NCBI RefSeq assembly: GCF_024347435.1
Contig: NZ_AP025480.1
Coordinates: 2,976,001 to 3,040,000 of the forward strand
DNA: 64,000 nucleotides
Source of the DNA: Vibrio cyclitrophicus
GTDB lineage: Bacteria > Pseudomonadota > Gammaproteobacteria > Enterobacterales > Vibrionaceae
Reading direction: 5' to 3'
Shown: in pieces, positions 42,414 to 51,820 of the stretch
Layout of the letters: each line of letters begins with the position of its first letter
How positions within the stretch are numbered: the stretch's first letter is position 1
Notes under the pieces: model-generated
The model's database searches: none
Told to the model about the DNA's origin: nothing
The model's input: the letters and a program-made list of their open reading frames with translations, nothing else
Program-made: the position numbers and the translations under genes

Positions 42414-44278
42414 TAGTACACATCCCTTTGGTAACGTTTCGCTTTACGTAAATCATTAATATATTGTTCAGCTTGTTCGCGGCTCTGATTGCCATATTTT
42501 TCCGCTATCGTAACTAACGCTTCATGGACATCTTTTGCCATTCGAGTCGCATCGCCACATACATAGAAGTACGCGCCTTCTTGAAGCCATTGCCAAACCT
42601 GCTCTGCCTGTTCAATTAATCGATCTTGAACATAAACCTTTTCTTTTTGGTCACGACTAAATGCCACATCAAGCTTGGTTAGCGCACCAGACTTAAGGTA
42701 CTTCTGCCATTCAACTTGATATAAGAAATCTTGAGTAAAGGTTCGGTCACCAAAGAACAGCCAGCTCTTACCTTGAGCGTCATTGTTTTCACGCTCTTGA
42801 ACGAAACTACGGAATGGAGCAATACCAGTGCCAGGACCAACCATGATGATTGGTGTATTGTCGTCTTGTGGCAGTTTGAAGTTATTGTTGTTCTCTACAA
42901 ACACCTTAACTTCACCACCTTCTTCTAGGCGTTGAGCTAAGAAACTTGACGCTCCACCTAAACGAGATTCATCACCTTTTTGGTATTCAACCAGACCAAC
43001 CGTCAAGTGAACTTCTTCATCTACTTCAGCTTGACTTGATGCAATAGAATAAAGACGTGGCGTTAACTTACGTAGAAGACCGATTAGCTCATCAGCTGAT
43101 AGCTTGGTTTTCTTTTCAGCTAAAACATCGACAATTTGAGTATTACCCGCATATTCACGAAGCTTGTCTTTATCTTCCACCAGCTTGATTAACTTTTTGC
43201 TGCCAGATAACTCGGCAAACTTAGTTACAAATTGAGGGTTTGATGACGTAATCTCGAATTTACTCACTAGAGCACTATGGAGAGATAAGTTTTGACCATC
43301 TACATCGACACTTTCGATACCAGATAACCCAACCTTAGAAAGGATCTGATTGGCAAGTTCTGAACTGTTTTCAAACCATACACCTAACGCATCACCAGGT
43401 TGATAAGTGATACCTGACTCATCAAGATCAATCTCGATATGACGAACATCTTTACCAGAGTCGCGACCCGTGATCTTTTGACTCGTCAGTAATGTGGCTG
43501 TGTATGGGTTTTGTTTGGTGTATTGCGAATGACCCGCGGGCACTTGACCAACTGGTAATTGAACGACATCGGCTTCAGTGCCTGTCGATAGTGTCTCTTT
43601 TACTTGCTCTAATGCTTTAGCACGCCACTCTGTTGCCGATGCTTCGTAATCAACATCGCAATCAAGACGATCAACAAACGATTTAGCACCAAGCTTAGCT
43701 AAGAAGTTATCGAAATCTTTCGCGGTTTGGCAGAAGAACTCATAACTTGAATCACCTAAACCAATAACACCGTATTGTAGGTTTGATAATTTCGGCGCTT
43801 TCTTCGATTGTAGAAACTCGTGTAACTCAATAGCGTTATCTGGGGCTTCACCTTCGCCATTGGTTGAAGCAACGAAAATGACGTGTGTCTCTTTGGCTAA
43901 GTTCTTGCCCTTATAGTCACTTGCGTCAAAAAGCTCGACAGCAATACCTAAAGCCTTTGCTTCTGCCTCAAGCGATTCAGCAACACCTTTAGCATTACCC
44001 GTCTGAGAAGCGAAGATAATACTTAACTTACCCGCAGGTTTAGCGGCTACTGCAGCGGCGGCTTGAGCGATTGGCGCGGCTGCACCTACAGGCTGAGCTT
44101 GACTCACACCCCAAAGATAACCACTGACCCAAGCCAGTTGTTGCGAAGATAACTCAGAAACCGATTGTTGAAGATGACCCAATTGTTGGTCATTAAGTGG
44201 TGCTGCTAGCCCAGGTAGCTCATTAGTCCCAGACTGTGCATTATTATTTTGTGAAGACTCTTTCTTATTTAAAGACAT
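42413..44278 (-). CDS. cysJ: Sulfite reductase flavoprotein (alpha) subunit
   Basis: CysJ carries electrons from NADPH through FAD and FMN to CysI. A flavodoxin domain (about residues 85-230, [15 protein letters not shown]), an FAD-binding domain (PRLYSIASS) and an NADPH domain ([12 protein letters not shown], ending in YQRDVY) are all seen. A start seven codons upstream is possible, but [10 protein letters not shown] with an AGGGA site ten bases before it is preferred, giving about 621 residues. The AT-rich region upstream should hold the CysB-controlled promoter; I do not name a site. Confidence 0.97.
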   Translation of the reverse strand: MSLNKKESSQNNNAQSGTNELPGLAAPLNDQQLGHLQQSVSELSSQQLAWVSGYLWGVSQAQPVGAAAPIAQAAAAVAAKPAGKLSIIFASQTGNAKGVAESLEAEAKALGIAVELFDASDYKGKNLAKETHVIFVASTNGEGEAPDNAIELHEFLQSKKAPKLSNLQYGVIGLGDSSYEFFCQTAKDFDNFLAKLGAKSFVDRLDCDVDYEASATEWRAKALEQVKETLSTGTEADVVQLPVGQVPAGHSQYTKQNPYTATLLTSQKITGRDSGKDVRHIEIDLDESGITYQPGDALGVWFENSSELANQILSKVGLSGIESVDVDGQNLSLHSALVSKFEITSSNPQFVTKFAELSGSKKLIKLVEDKDKLREYAGNTQIVDVLAEKKTKLSADELIGLLRKLTPRLYSIASSQAEVDEEVHLTVGLVEYQKGDESRLGGASSFLAQRLEEGGEVKVFVENNNNFKLPQDDNTPIIMVGPGTGIAPFRSFVQERENNDAQGKSWLFFGDRTFTQDFLYQVEWQKYLKSGALTKLDVAFSRDQKEKVYVQDRLIEQAEQVWQWLQEGAYFYVCGDATRMAKDVHEALVTIAEKYGNQSREQAEQYINDLRKAKRYQRDVY

Positions 44279-44401
44279 GGTCACGACATCCCTAATCATT
44301 GCGTGACGATAGATTAACCACTACTTTTAATAACAAGAAAGAATAGAAAAGTATGTTTTATAACTTTTTGGAAGTAAAAACCGATTGAACCATAAATTGA
44401 C

Positions 44402-44632
44402 TTACTGATTTTCAATGCGCACTTGCTGAAAGCCAACCGCCATTGCCGACTTAGAAGCCAGATCTAAATCTGCATAATGGCACTCTTCACCATGGACATC
44501 TGTGAGCAGAACAAAGCCACCTCCCATATGGCGAAACTCCACAACCCAAGACCCTTCTTGAATTGAGGGCTCTATGATCGCTTCAACTAACAAGTTTTCT
44601 CTATATAAGTTTCTTAATTCATTGAGTGTCAT
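44402..44632 (-). CDS. Small protein of unknown function (76 residues)
   Basis: I do not recognise the family with certainty. The reading frame has a strong ribosome site (AAGGGA) before MTLNELRNLYRENLLVEAI. The sequence is acidic and soluble, with no membrane span or metal motif; GGGFVLLTDVHGEECHYADL suggests a small alpha/beta fold. It stands just upstream of cysJ, on the same strand and 123 bp away. Codon use looks like the neighbours, so it is probably a real gene. Confidence 0.7.
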   Translation of the reverse strand: MTLNELRNLYRENLLVEAIIEPSIQEGSWVVEFRHMGGGFVLLTDVHGEECHYADLDLASKSAMAVGFQQVRIENQ

Positions 44633-44764
44633 ACACCATCCCTTGCTTTGACCTCACAACATAGACCTTATAAGAATAGACGCTAATTAGAACTCTGTAG
44701 TAAGGATGGTCGAAAGTGACGAATGTGCTAACTAATTCCAGAAAGATATATAACCAATAGATAT

Positions 44765-44792
44765 AAAAAACGCCACTTAACAAAGTGGCGTT
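44765..44792 (-). terminator. Intrinsic terminator after the small barrel gene
   Basis: AACGCCACTT/AAGTGGCGTT forms a 10-bp stem with a T6 run on the minus strand. Confidence 0.9.
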
Positions 44793-44836
44793 CCTAAAAT
44801 TCGTTTTAGATGCTCTTTAAAATTAGCTTTAGTAGC

Positions 44837-45508
44837 CTAAAAACGCACTTCAGCGCCTGCGAACCAACCGTCAAACATAACAAAGCTCTTGCCTAGTTCA
44901 GAGCTAAAAAACTCATCCGAGTCTAGATCGATAACACGGTAACCACCACGCAAGGCAATCTCAGATTCTGATACAGGAATTCGGTACTGAACACCCGCCA
45001 TCAAGTCAGTACTCTTGATGCCACTGCTATCACCGAACTCCATCGTACCAATGATATCGAAGTTGGTATCAGGAACATTGATCTCTGCGTTGCCGTAGAA
45101 ACTCCAAGTTGACTCATCAAAGGTTGATGTTTTTGCATCAGTAGCTTTTGGTTCAATATAGTTAGAGTTCGAGTACTGAGTAAATGTCACACCCGCGTCA
45201 AAGTTCATTAGCTTATGATCTAACAATGTGTAATAGAAGGTGTAATCGTACTTATCGAAGGCCAATGAATCCGCATCAACAGAGGTGTAGCGAAAACTAG
45301 CGTTTGGTAGCATTGGGGCATTATGCTCAAATGCGAAATACAACGAAGGAGAATTAGAATCATCGCTCTGTCTAACTTCGTTTAGCTTTGTACTTCCCCA
45401 CCACATATCGGCACCGACTTTAGCCGTGTAAGAAAACTCTTCTTCAGCAGACACTGCCGAACTTAAAGATAGCATTCCCACTAAAGCAATTAATGGCATT
45501 TTATTCAT
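44837..45508 (-). CDS. Small outer-membrane beta-barrel protein
   Basis: About 223 residues. The start MNKMPLIALVGMLSLSS gives a clean signal peptide cut after AVSA; a longer frame with seven extra codons is less likely. The mature part has alternating hydrophobic/polar strands with many aromatic residues, and it ends in AGAEVRF, with the C-terminal Phe typical of outer-membrane barrels. It resembles a Vibrio/Shewanella family described only as outer-membrane beta-barrel protein. Substrate or role is not known; it is probably monocistronic. Confidence 0.75.
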   Translation of the reverse strand: MNKMPLIALVGMLSLSSAVSAEEEFSYTAKVGADMWWGSTKLNEVRQSDDSNSPSLYFAFEHNAPMLPNASFRYTSVDADSLAFDKYDYTFYYTLLDHKLMNFDAGVTFTQYSNSNYIEPKATDAKTSTFDESTWSFYGNAEINVPDTNFDIIGTMEFGDSSGIKSTDLMAGVQYRIPVSESEIALRGGYRVIDLDSDEFFSSELGKSFVMFDGWFAGAEVRF

Positions 45509-45643
45509 TTGAGATAGCTCCAATTCCATATCGTTGTGCTAATTGTATGCACATTCATAGATTATTGAGGAAAATTCTATCACACATCTTAAATTCTCAA
45601 ACGATAAACCGATGACGATCAAAGATTTGACGACACCATGACC

Positions 45644-45865
45644 TTAGTAACGTCTTTGGTTAGAACTGTGTACAAAGTTTTTGAAAAACCAGATACCCAA
45701 TGCAATCACAATTAACCAAGGCAGCAACTTAAACACAACCCCCATCATACCTAAGACCAACATAACGGCTAACGCGATTCCGGTTGCAGCCAATACCGTC
45801 ATAAACGTGATACCAGTGACAAGTAGAGTTGCGACGAAAATAAGAACAAAGATTAATTCAAACAT
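45644..45865 (-). CDS. pspG: Phage-shock protein G
   Basis: The 73-residue inner-membrane protein has two or three hydrophobic helices and ends in a basic tail (SSNQRRY), and it begins MFELIFVLIFVATLLVTG, close to E. coli PspG (MLELLFV...). In E. coli pspG is the gene beside dusA, as here, and belongs to the PspF/sigma-54 regulon answering inner-membrane stress. A sigma-54 promoter lies 50-65 bp upstream, which strongly supports the call. Confidence 0.9.
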   Translation of the reverse strand: MFELIFVLIFVATLLVTGITFMTVLAATGIALAVMLVLGMMGVVFKLLPWLIVIALGIWFFKNFVHSSNQRRY

Positions 45866-45914
45866 AATGGTCTCCCTAATGAGTTAATGACCTATCTTTC
45901 CTACTATCTAACAT

Positions 45915-45930
45915 AGCAGCTTCCATACCA
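45915..45930 (-). promoter_or_regulatory. Sigma-54 promoter of pspG
   Basis: On the minus strand TGGTATGGAAGCTGCT fits the -24/-12 pattern TGGCACG-N4-TTGCW at all key positions (GG and GC with 10 bases between). PspF sites would lie further upstream, near 45950-46000; none is clear. Confidence 0.8.
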
Positions 45931-45970
45931 AGTTAGTGAAATCAATAAAACCCTTACTTATCAGATAAAT

Positions 45971-46001
45971 AAAAAGCCACACATCTAAATGCGTGGCTTT
46001 T
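45971..46001 (-). terminator. Intrinsic terminator after dusA
   Basis: AAAGCCAC/GTGGCTTT stem followed by a T5 run and TATTTA on the minus strand. Confidence 0.85.
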
Positions 46002-46015
46002 AAAGAAACTATCAA

Positions 46016-46112
46016 TGGCAAATTTAGCCTCTAGTGGCGAATTTAGCCTTAGGTTTTTAAGCTTAACTTTTTAAGCTTGGTTTTCAGCTTGGGCTTTTAA
46101 GCTCGAACTTCT
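46016..46112. repeat. Short degenerate tandem repeats between dusA and its terminator
   Basis: Two nearly identical 19-base units (TGGCAAATTTAGCCTCTAG and TGGCGAATTTAGCCTTAGG) are followed by four or more copies of a 12-14 base unit with TTTTAAGCTT (TTTAAGCTTAAC, TTTAAGCTTGG, TTTCAGCTTGG, TTTAAGCTCG). The unit drifts toward the dusA stop. No function is evident. Confidence 0.75.
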
Positions 46113-46126
46113 CACCTCGAGGGAGG

Positions 46127-47107
46127 TTATACGTTTAGCTCTTTAGGGATCTTAGCCAATGCTGTCTGCATCACTTCGATACCTGCACCTTTCTTATGTG
46201 CGTTTTCACTGATGTAGCGACGCCATTGTCTTGCGCCCGGCATGCTTTGGAACAAACCAAGCATATGACGAGAGATGTGTCCTAAGCTTGCACCATTTGA
46301 AAGCTCACGTTCAATGTACGGGTACATTTCTTCAACCACTTGTGAGCGCTTCTTGATCGGCGTGTCTAAACCAAAGATCTGCTGATCGACTTCAGCCAAG
46401 ATAAACGGGCTATGGTAAGCCTCACGGCCGATCATCACACCATCAAGGTGTTGCAAGTGCTCTTTAGTTTGTTCAAGAGTAGTAACGCCACCATTCACTG
46501 CAATCACAAGATCAGAGAAGTCTTTCTTGATTTGGTATGCACGATCGTAATCTAGCGGTGGAATCTCTCGGTTCTCTTTCGGGCTAAGACCACTCAACCA
46601 TGCTTTACGAGCATGAATAGTAAATTGCTCACAGCCGCCTTTTTCAGAAACCGTCGAAACAAACTTAGTTAAAAACTCATAAGAGTCTTGGTCGTCGATA
46701 CCAATACGTGTTTTCACGGTAATTGGAATATCAGTGACTTCTTTCATCGCAGACACACAATCTGCCACCAGCTCAGGTTCAGCCATTAAGCACGCACCAA
46801 AGCGACCATTCTGAACTCGATCTGAAGGACAACCTACATTTAGGTTTACTTCATCGTAACCACGCTCACCAGCAAGTTTGGCACAAGCAGCAAGATCAAC
46901 CGGGTTTGAACCGCCGAGTTGAAGCGCAAGAGGATGTTCTTGCTCGTTGTATTCTAGAAAGTCGCCCTTACCATGTAAGATCGCGCCTGTTGTTACCATT
47001 TCCGTGTACAGAAGAGTCTGCTGAGAAAGCAAACGGTGAAAGTAACGACAGTGGCGGTCAGTCCAATCGAGCATTGGAGCGACAGACAATCTACATGAAT
47101 GTGTCAT
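46127..47107 (-). CDS. dusA: tRNA-dihydrouridine synthase A
   Basis: DusA reduces uridine 20 and 20a of tRNAs to dihydrouridine with FMN. The start [20 protein letters not shown] matches the family; an upstream ATG adds 19 unlikely residues. [20 protein letters not shown] contains the catalytic Cys, and GGVTTLEQ binds FMN phosphate. The protein has 326 residues, as usual. In E. coli dusA is also next to pspG and near zur. Confidence 0.95.
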   Translation of the reverse strand: MTHSCRLSVAPMLDWTDRHCRYFHRLLSQQTLLYTEMVTTGAILHGKGDFLEYNEQEHPLALQLGGSNPVDLAACAKLAGERGYDEVNLNVGCPSDRVQNGRFGACLMAEPELVADCVSAMKEVTDIPITVKTRIGIDDQDSYEFLTKFVSTVSEKGGCEQFTIHARKAWLSGLSPKENREIPPLDYDRAYQIKKDFSDLVIAVNGGVTTLEQTKEHLQHLDGVMIGREAYHSPFILAEVDQQIFGLDTPIKKRSQVVEEMYPYIERELSNGASLGHISRHMLGLFQSMPGARQWRRYISENAHKKGAGIEVMQTALAKIPKELNV

Positions 47108-47421
47108 GGTAAAGTACCCTGGTAGCGAGTCAAAAAAATATGCTGGAATACCCAGCAAAAGCAAGGTCGGCTATTGTAAATGCTATGCCCAGTTTGTGCT
47201 ATATGAACTTTACCTCACACTTTTTATTTAAACCTATTCACCAAACCTCTAATTCAGCCTCACTAATCAGTTATGCCTTGAGTCACACTGTCATTTTGAG
47301 TTACCTTGTCTTATTCAAAGTCGTAGGTCACAATACGCTCTGTACCTGACTTTAATAGAAATCATTGGCTCCCAAAACGTAGTAACATAGAAATAGGGTT
47401 TGAATAGGGATGTCCGATTGA
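47108..47421. promoter_or_regulatory. Divergent spacer between dusA and zur
   Basis: About 314 bp hold the promoters for dusA and zur. I see no RNA gene, repeat or Zur-type palindrome, and no reading frame that is convincing. Confidence 0.4.
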
Positions 47422-47880
47422 ATGGTGAAAAATTTGGACCACACATTAATAGAGCAAGTTGAAGGGATATGCGCATCGCGAGGAGTTAGATTAACGCCTC
47501 AGAGAAAGCGAGTGTTTGAGCTCATTTTCTCTAATAAAAAAGCCTCCAGTGCTTATGAATTATTAGAGCAGTTGAAAGTCAGTGAACCGCAAGCCAAGCC
47601 ACCTACTGTTTATCGCGCTTTGGATTTCTTGCTGGAACAAGGTTTCATTCACCGAGTTGAGTCAACCAATAGCTTTATATGCTGCTATTCTTGCAATGCC
47701 CATAAACATTTCTCTCAACTACTGATCTGCGATAAATGTGGCACAGTGGTAGAACTGCAAGACGATGCGCTTGTTACTCTACTCGCTAGTAACGCTGAGA
47801 AGCACGGTTTCCAATTGACAAATCAAGTCATTGAATCGCATGGCATTTGCCAAACTTGCTCCTCCGATATGAAAGAATAA
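47422..47880 (+). CDS. zur: Zinc uptake regulator Zur (Fur family)
   Basis: Zur represses zinc import genes when zinc is plentiful. The 152-residue protein has a winged helix (RLTPQRKRVFELI, PPTVYRALDFLLEQG) and metal sites: CDKC and CQTC pairs, and HKHFSQLLICDKCG with His and Cys ligands. An AGGGA site is 11 bases before the ATG. In Vibrio zur lies by dusA in this region. It reads into the cheX-like gene 17 bp downstream, so the two may be cotranscribed. Confidence 0.93.
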   Translation: MVKNLDHTLIEQVEGICASRGVRLTPQRKRVFELIFSNKKASSAYELLEQLKVSEPQAKPPTVYRALDFLLEQGFIHRVESTNSFICCYSCNAHKHFSQLLICDKCGTVVELQDDALVTLLASNAEKHGFQLTNQVIESHGICQTCSSDMKE

Positions 47881-47897
47881 GATTATAGAAGAACATT

Positions 47898-48359
47898 ATG
47901 CGCGCTGAATTTGTAAACCCGTTTTTAGCTTCTTTGATGAACGTATTAAAAACGATGGCTTCTCTAGAATTAAAGCCACAAAAACCAAGAGTTAAGAAAG
48001 ATGAGATCGCTCGTGGTGATGTATCCGGCCTAATTGGCATGGTGGGTACACAATCTCGTGGTTCAATGTCGATCACCTTCGATGAAGGTCTCGCTCTTGA
48101 AATCATGGAAAACATGTTGGGTGAACGACCAAACGGCTTGAACGAAGAAGTGACCGATATGGTGGGTGAAATCACTAATATGGTGACTGGTGGTGCAAAA
48201 CGTATTCTTGCAGAAAGCGGCTTTGATTTCGACATGGCCACGCCAATCGTCGTATCAGGCAAAGGCCACACCATTCGTCATAAGTGTGAAGGTGCTATTA
48301 TCATCATGCCTTTCACGTCTCAGTGGGGTAACGCCTTCATCGAGATCTGTTTCGAATAG
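47898..48359 (+). CDS. CheX-like chemotaxis phosphatase family protein
   Basis: The protein has 153 residues and resembles CheX/CheC. The conserved E-x2-N catalytic pair of that family is visible in MVGEITNMVTGGAKRIL (about residues 94-110). CheX proteins dephosphorylate CheY-type receivers, but Vibrio uses CheZ for the flagellum, so the partner here is unknown. The gene follows zur closely and has its own terminator. No membrane or DNA-binding segment is present. Confidence 0.8.
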   Translation: MRAEFVNPFLASLMNVLKTMASLELKPQKPRVKKDEIARGDVSGLIGMVGTQSRGSMSITFDEGLALEIMENMLGERPNGLNEEVTDMVGEITNMVTGGAKRILAESGFDFDMATPIVVSGKGHTIRHKCEGAIIIMPFTSQWGNAFIEICFE

Positions 48360-48382
48360 AGACAATCGAGTAAATAAAAAAT

Positions 48383-48414
48383 AAAAGGCTGACGTACATA
48401 CGTCAGCCTTTTTT
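48383..48414 (+). terminator. Intrinsic terminator after the CheX-like gene
   Basis: AAAAGGCTGACG/CGTCAGCCTTTT forms a 12-bp stem with T6 afterwards. Confidence 0.93.
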
Positions 48415-48436
48415 ATTGCCGTAAAATCAACGGACA

Positions 48437-48466
48437 TAAAAAACGCCAACCGAAAGGTTGGCGTTT
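48437..48466 (-). terminator. Intrinsic terminator after pgi
   Basis: AAACGCCAAC/GTTGGCGTTT forms a 10-bp stem with a GAAA-type loop and a T run on the minus strand. Confidence 0.92.
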
Positions 48467-48497
48467 ACAGTTATTACTTGGTGTTACTTAAACAGTC

Positions 48498-50150
48498 TTA
48501 AGCTTTAAGCGCTTTAAATGCATTGATTAGACCGTTTGTTGAGCTGTCGTGAGAGGTAACTTGAGCATCGTCAGCAAGCTCTGGAAGAATTTGGTTTGCT
48601 AGTTGCTTACCAAGCTCTACACCCCATTGGTCGAAGCTGAAGATGTTCCAGATTACGCCTTGAACGAAAATCTTGTGCTCGTACATCGCGATTAGGTTAC
48701 CTAAAGAGCGAGGAGTGATTTGCTTAACAAGAATTGAGTTCGTTGGACGGTTACCTTCAAACACTTTGAAAGGCGCAAGTTCAGCTGCTTCTTCTGCTGT
48801 TTTGCCTGCCGCTAGGAATTCAGCTTCTACTATCTCTTTTGTCTTACCGAAAGCAAGCGCTTCAGTTTGAGCAAAGAAATTAGACATCAACTTCTGGTGG
48901 TGATCAGATGCTGGGTTGTGGCTGATAGCAGGAGCAATAAAGTCTGATGGGATCAGCTTAGTGCCTTGGTGAATCAGTTGGTAGAAAGCGTGCTGACCGT
49001 TTGTACCTGGTTCACCCCAGATGATAGGACCAGTTTGGTATTCTACTGGGTTACCGTCACGGTCAACGAATTTACCATTCGATTCCATGTTGCCTTGTTG
49101 GAAGTAAGCCGCAAAACGGTGCATGTACTGATCGTAAGGTAGAATCGCTTCTGACTCAGCGCCGTGGAAGTTATTGTACCAAACGCCGATAAGCGCAAGG
49201 ATAACAGGAATGTTGCTTTCAAATTCAGTTGAAGCAAAGTGGTTATCCATCTCATGAGCACCATCTAATAGCTCAACGAAGTTATCGAAGCCGATAGAAA
49301 GAGAGATAGACAGACCAATCGCAGACCATAGTGAGTAACGACCACCAACCCAGTCCCAGAATTCGAACATGTTGTCAGTATCAATACCAAACTCAGCGAC
49401 CGCAGTTGCGTTAGTTGATAGTGCAGCGAAGTGTTTAGCAACGTGCGCGTTGTCACCGGCTTCAGCCAAGAACCAATCACGTGCAGAGTGCGCGTTCGTC
49501 ATTGTTTCTTGAGTGGTAAATGTTTTAGATGCCACTAAGAATAACGTTGTTTCTGGATTCAGAGGCTTAAGTGCCTCAACAATGTGAGTGCCATCTACGT
49601 TCGAAACAAAGTGCATGTTTAGACGCGTTTTGTATGGCGTTAGTGCTTCAGTCACCATGTATGGACCAAGGTCTGAACCGCCGATACCGATGTTGACAAC
49701 ATCAGTGATCTCTTTACCTGTGTAACCTTTCCACTCACCAGAAACGATACGGTGTGTGAACAGTTCCATTTTTGCTAGTACTGCATTAACTGCTGGCATT
49801 ACGTCTTTGCCATCAACCATTACTGGCTTATCGCTACGGTTACGTAGAGCAGTGTGAAGTACTGAACGACCTTCAGTCTTGTTGATTGCATCACCGCTAA
49901 ACATAGCTTCAATTGCAGACTTAACTTCAGTCTCATTTGCAAGAGCAAATAGGTGCTGCATCGTTTCAGCGTCGATAAGGTTCTTAGAGTAATCCACTAA
50001 GATGTCCGAACCGAAACGAGTAGAAAAGCTCTCGAAACGCTTTGCATCTTGAGCAAATAGTTCTTTCATATCCATATCTTGAGCAGACTCAAAATGTGCA
50101 GTTAGAGCTTTCCACGCTTGTGTTTGCGTTGGGTTGATATTTTTCAACAT
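48498..50150 (-). CDS. pgi: Glucose-6-phosphate isomerase
   Basis: Pgi interconverts glucose-6-phosphate and fructose-6-phosphate. At 550 residues it equals the E. coli length (549). [18 protein letters not shown] and the signature [14 protein letters not shown] are present, with catalytic Glu in GNMESNGK and Lys in VELGKQLA. It is monocistronic and divergent from yjbQ. Confidence 0.98.
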   Translation of the reverse strand: MLKNINPTQTQAWKALTAHFESAQDMDMKELFAQDAKRFESFSTRFGSDILVDYSKNLIDAETMQHLFALANETEVKSAIEAMFSGDAINKTEGRSVLHTALRNRSDKPVMVDGKDVMPAVNAVLAKMELFTHRIVSGEWKGYTGKEITDVVNIGIGGSDLGPYMVTEALTPYKTRLNMHFVSNVDGTHIVEALKPLNPETTLFLVASKTFTTQETMTNAHSARDWFLAEAGDNAHVAKHFAALSTNATAVAEFGIDTDNMFEFWDWVGGRYSLWSAIGLSISLSIGFDNFVELLDGAHEMDNHFASTEFESNIPVILALIGVWYNNFHGAESEAILPYDQYMHRFAAYFQQGNMESNGKFVDRDGNPVEYQTGPIIWGEPGTNGQHAFYQLIHQGTKLIPSDFIAPAISHNPASDHHQKLMSNFFAQTEALAFGKTKEIVEAEFLAAGKTAEEAAELAPFKVFEGNRPTNSILVKQITPRSLGNLIAMYEHKIFVQGVIWNIFSFDQWGVELGKQLANQILPELADDAQVTSHDSSTNGLINAFKALKA

Positions 50151-50476
50151 GGTATCTATCCCGATATTACTGTAGGTTTTATTCTAGACGTCACCTAAGT
50201 GATGAATAGAACCCCCGATTAGGCGAAAGTTTATATTTTTCTATGATGACCAGACCGCATCACCACTGAAAGATTCTTTGTAATTTTTTTTCACGACGTA
50301 TTATGCCGTATATGAAGAGCGCCACCTTGAGATAAATCAGGATTCGATTTCCTGATAGAGAGATCGATGCTGACTCAGGCTCTAACATAATTAAATGTGA
50401 GCGATAGCTGATAAATTCAAGTTCAAAAGATAGCGTTAAACCACTTTTTTTCCAAACACATTATAAAGGATGGCGT
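50151..50476. promoter_or_regulatory. Divergent spacer between pgi and yjbQ
   Basis: The 326-bp region carries the promoters of both genes. ATCAGGA-N7-TCCTGAT (50336-50356) is a perfect 7-bp inverted repeat that could be an operator or a transcript hairpin. No other feature is recognisable. An AAAGGA ribosome site precedes yjbQ. Confidence 0.45.
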
Positions 50477-50500
50477 ATGTGGATTCAGAAGACTATACAC

Positions 50501-50640
50501 GTGACTACTCACCGCCCGTTGGGCGATGCTTCTTATTTCGTTAGCCAATGCTCGATAGTATCGAGTCTTACGCAGCTTCCATAAGCAGAAACGACTGTCC
50601 AGCCGCCTTTAATTCTAGAAGGCCTTTATCACGGATATTA
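50501..50640 (-). ncRNA. Predicted omega RNA (reRNA) of the TnpB element
   Basis: In IS605-type elements the 3' part of tnpB and the right end are transcribed as a guide RNA for TnpB. Here that region includes the tnpB C-terminal codons, an untranslated tail with a GACTCGATACTATCGAG hairpin, and the terminal hairpin CGCCCAACGGGCG. The guide would begin at the first base outside the element, GTGTATAGTC on the minus strand, which lies in yjbQ. This is inferred from the family; nothing proves transcription. Confidence 0.5.
50511..50528 (-). repeat. Right-end hairpin of the TnpB element
   Basis: ACCGCCC-GTT-GGGCGATG on the plus strand, 10 bases inside the right end. IS605 transposases recognise such imperfect palindromes. 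Confidence 0.75.
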
Positions 50641-51713
50641 AGAGCGGCATTTAGATCCCGATCTATATCTGTAACGCCACAAGAGGGACAATCCCATTTG
50701 CGAACTGATAGCGGCATTTCTTCCATTTTATGACCGCAACAATGGCATCTTTTAGAGCTGGCGTACCACTGATCGAGTTTAACAAGATGCTTGCCTTTCT
50801 CTTTCAACTTATACTCCAATTTAACAACAAAGCTATGCCATGAGGCATCGGCTATGTGTTTGGCTAGTTTGCGGTTTTTCATCATATTGGCTGATTTCAG
50901 TGTCTCTACAATCACAGCGTGGTTTTTGTCTACGAGTGTTCGAGATAGTTTATGTTGGAAATCAGCGCGAGCGTTCGCTGTTTTTTCGTGGCACTTTGCG
51001 ACACGCAAGCGAGCTTTAGCTCTGTTTGCGCTACCTTTGACCTTGCGTGAAAACTGTTTCTGTTTACGTCTGAGATTCTTCTCAGCACGCTTTACAAATC
51101 GTGGGTTAGCCTCTTTCTTGCCGTTCGACTGAATTGCAAAGTGTGACAATCCCAAATCAATACCAGTAACTTTATCGATTGAGTGAATCAAAGTAGGAGC
51201 TTCAAGGCCATCATCCACAAGGATGGACGCATAAAACTTACCTGTTTTACTCAAACTGAGAGTGATACTTTTAACCTTACCAATAATCCCACGATGGATG
51301 TTGGCTTTAACTGGCTTCATCTTGGGTAGTTTAATAGCACCATCAAGAACCTTAACACCAACACAATGGTAGCTGGATTGCTTGCCATGTCTGCGTTTAA
51401 AGTTTGGGTATTTAGCTCTTAACTTGGGATTGAAGAAGTTATCAAAAGCCGTGTGTAGGTTGATGACTGATTGCTGCAAGGCAATTGAATCATATTGTTT
51501 AAGCCATTGGTATTTTCGTGACTTCTTGGCAACCGCGAGCAGTGGCTTAATATCCTTTTTGGGATTCAATGTAGCACCATGCTTGCGGTACATATGAGAT
51601 TTGAGATGCAGAGCTTTGTTATACGCAAAACGCACAGCACCAAACTGAGCTATTAAAAACTCAGCCTGATCTTCTGTTGGGTAAACGCGTACTTTGGTTG
51701 CTCTTAACATCAA
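50568..51713 (-). CDS. tnpB: TnpB, RNA-guided nuclease of the IS605 family
   Basis: The 381-residue protein has a helix-turn-helix N-terminal domain (about 1-100, MMLRATKVRVYPTEDQ), a RuvC-like nuclease with D186 (VTGIDLGLSHF), E270 (HAVIVETLKS) and the DRDLNAA motif near 351-357, and a zinc ribbon with C323, C326, C342 and C345. All catalytic residues are present, so it is probably active. TnpB cuts DNA next to a TAM at sites matching its omega RNA, which helps keep the element in place. The gene is alone in the element. Confidence 0.93.
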   Translation of the reverse strand: MMLRATKVRVYPTEDQAEFLIAQFGAVRFAYNKALHLKSHMYRKHGATLNPKKDIKPLLAVAKKSRKYQWLKQYDSIALQQSVINLHTAFDNFFNPKLRAKYPNFKRRHGKQSSYHCVGVKVLDGAIKLPKMKPVKANIHRGIIGKVKSITLSLSKTGKFYASILVDDGLEAPTLIHSIDKVTGIDLGLSHFAIQSNGKKEANPRFVKRAEKNLRRKQKQFSRKVKGSANRAKARLRVAKCHEKTANARADFQHKLSRTLVDKNHAVIVETLKSANMMKNRKLAKHIADASWHSFVVKLEYKLKEKGKHLVKLDQWYASSKRCHCCGHKMEEMPLSVRKWDCPSCGVTDIDRDLNAALNIRDKGLLELKAAGQSFLLMEAA

Positions 51714-51800
51714 AAACTCTCAACTGTATTAATACACAGTATATACAGGGCGGATTGAGTCTGTCTATCTTAAAGTGCTATCGCACCTTCGGCTTATATC

Positions 51801-51820
51801 ACCGCCCTCATCGGGCGATG
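51801..51820 (-). repeat. Left-end hairpin of the TnpB element
   Basis: ACCGCCC-TCATC-GGGCGATG on the plus strand, 16 bases inside the left end; same arms as the right-end hairpin. Confidence 0.75.
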
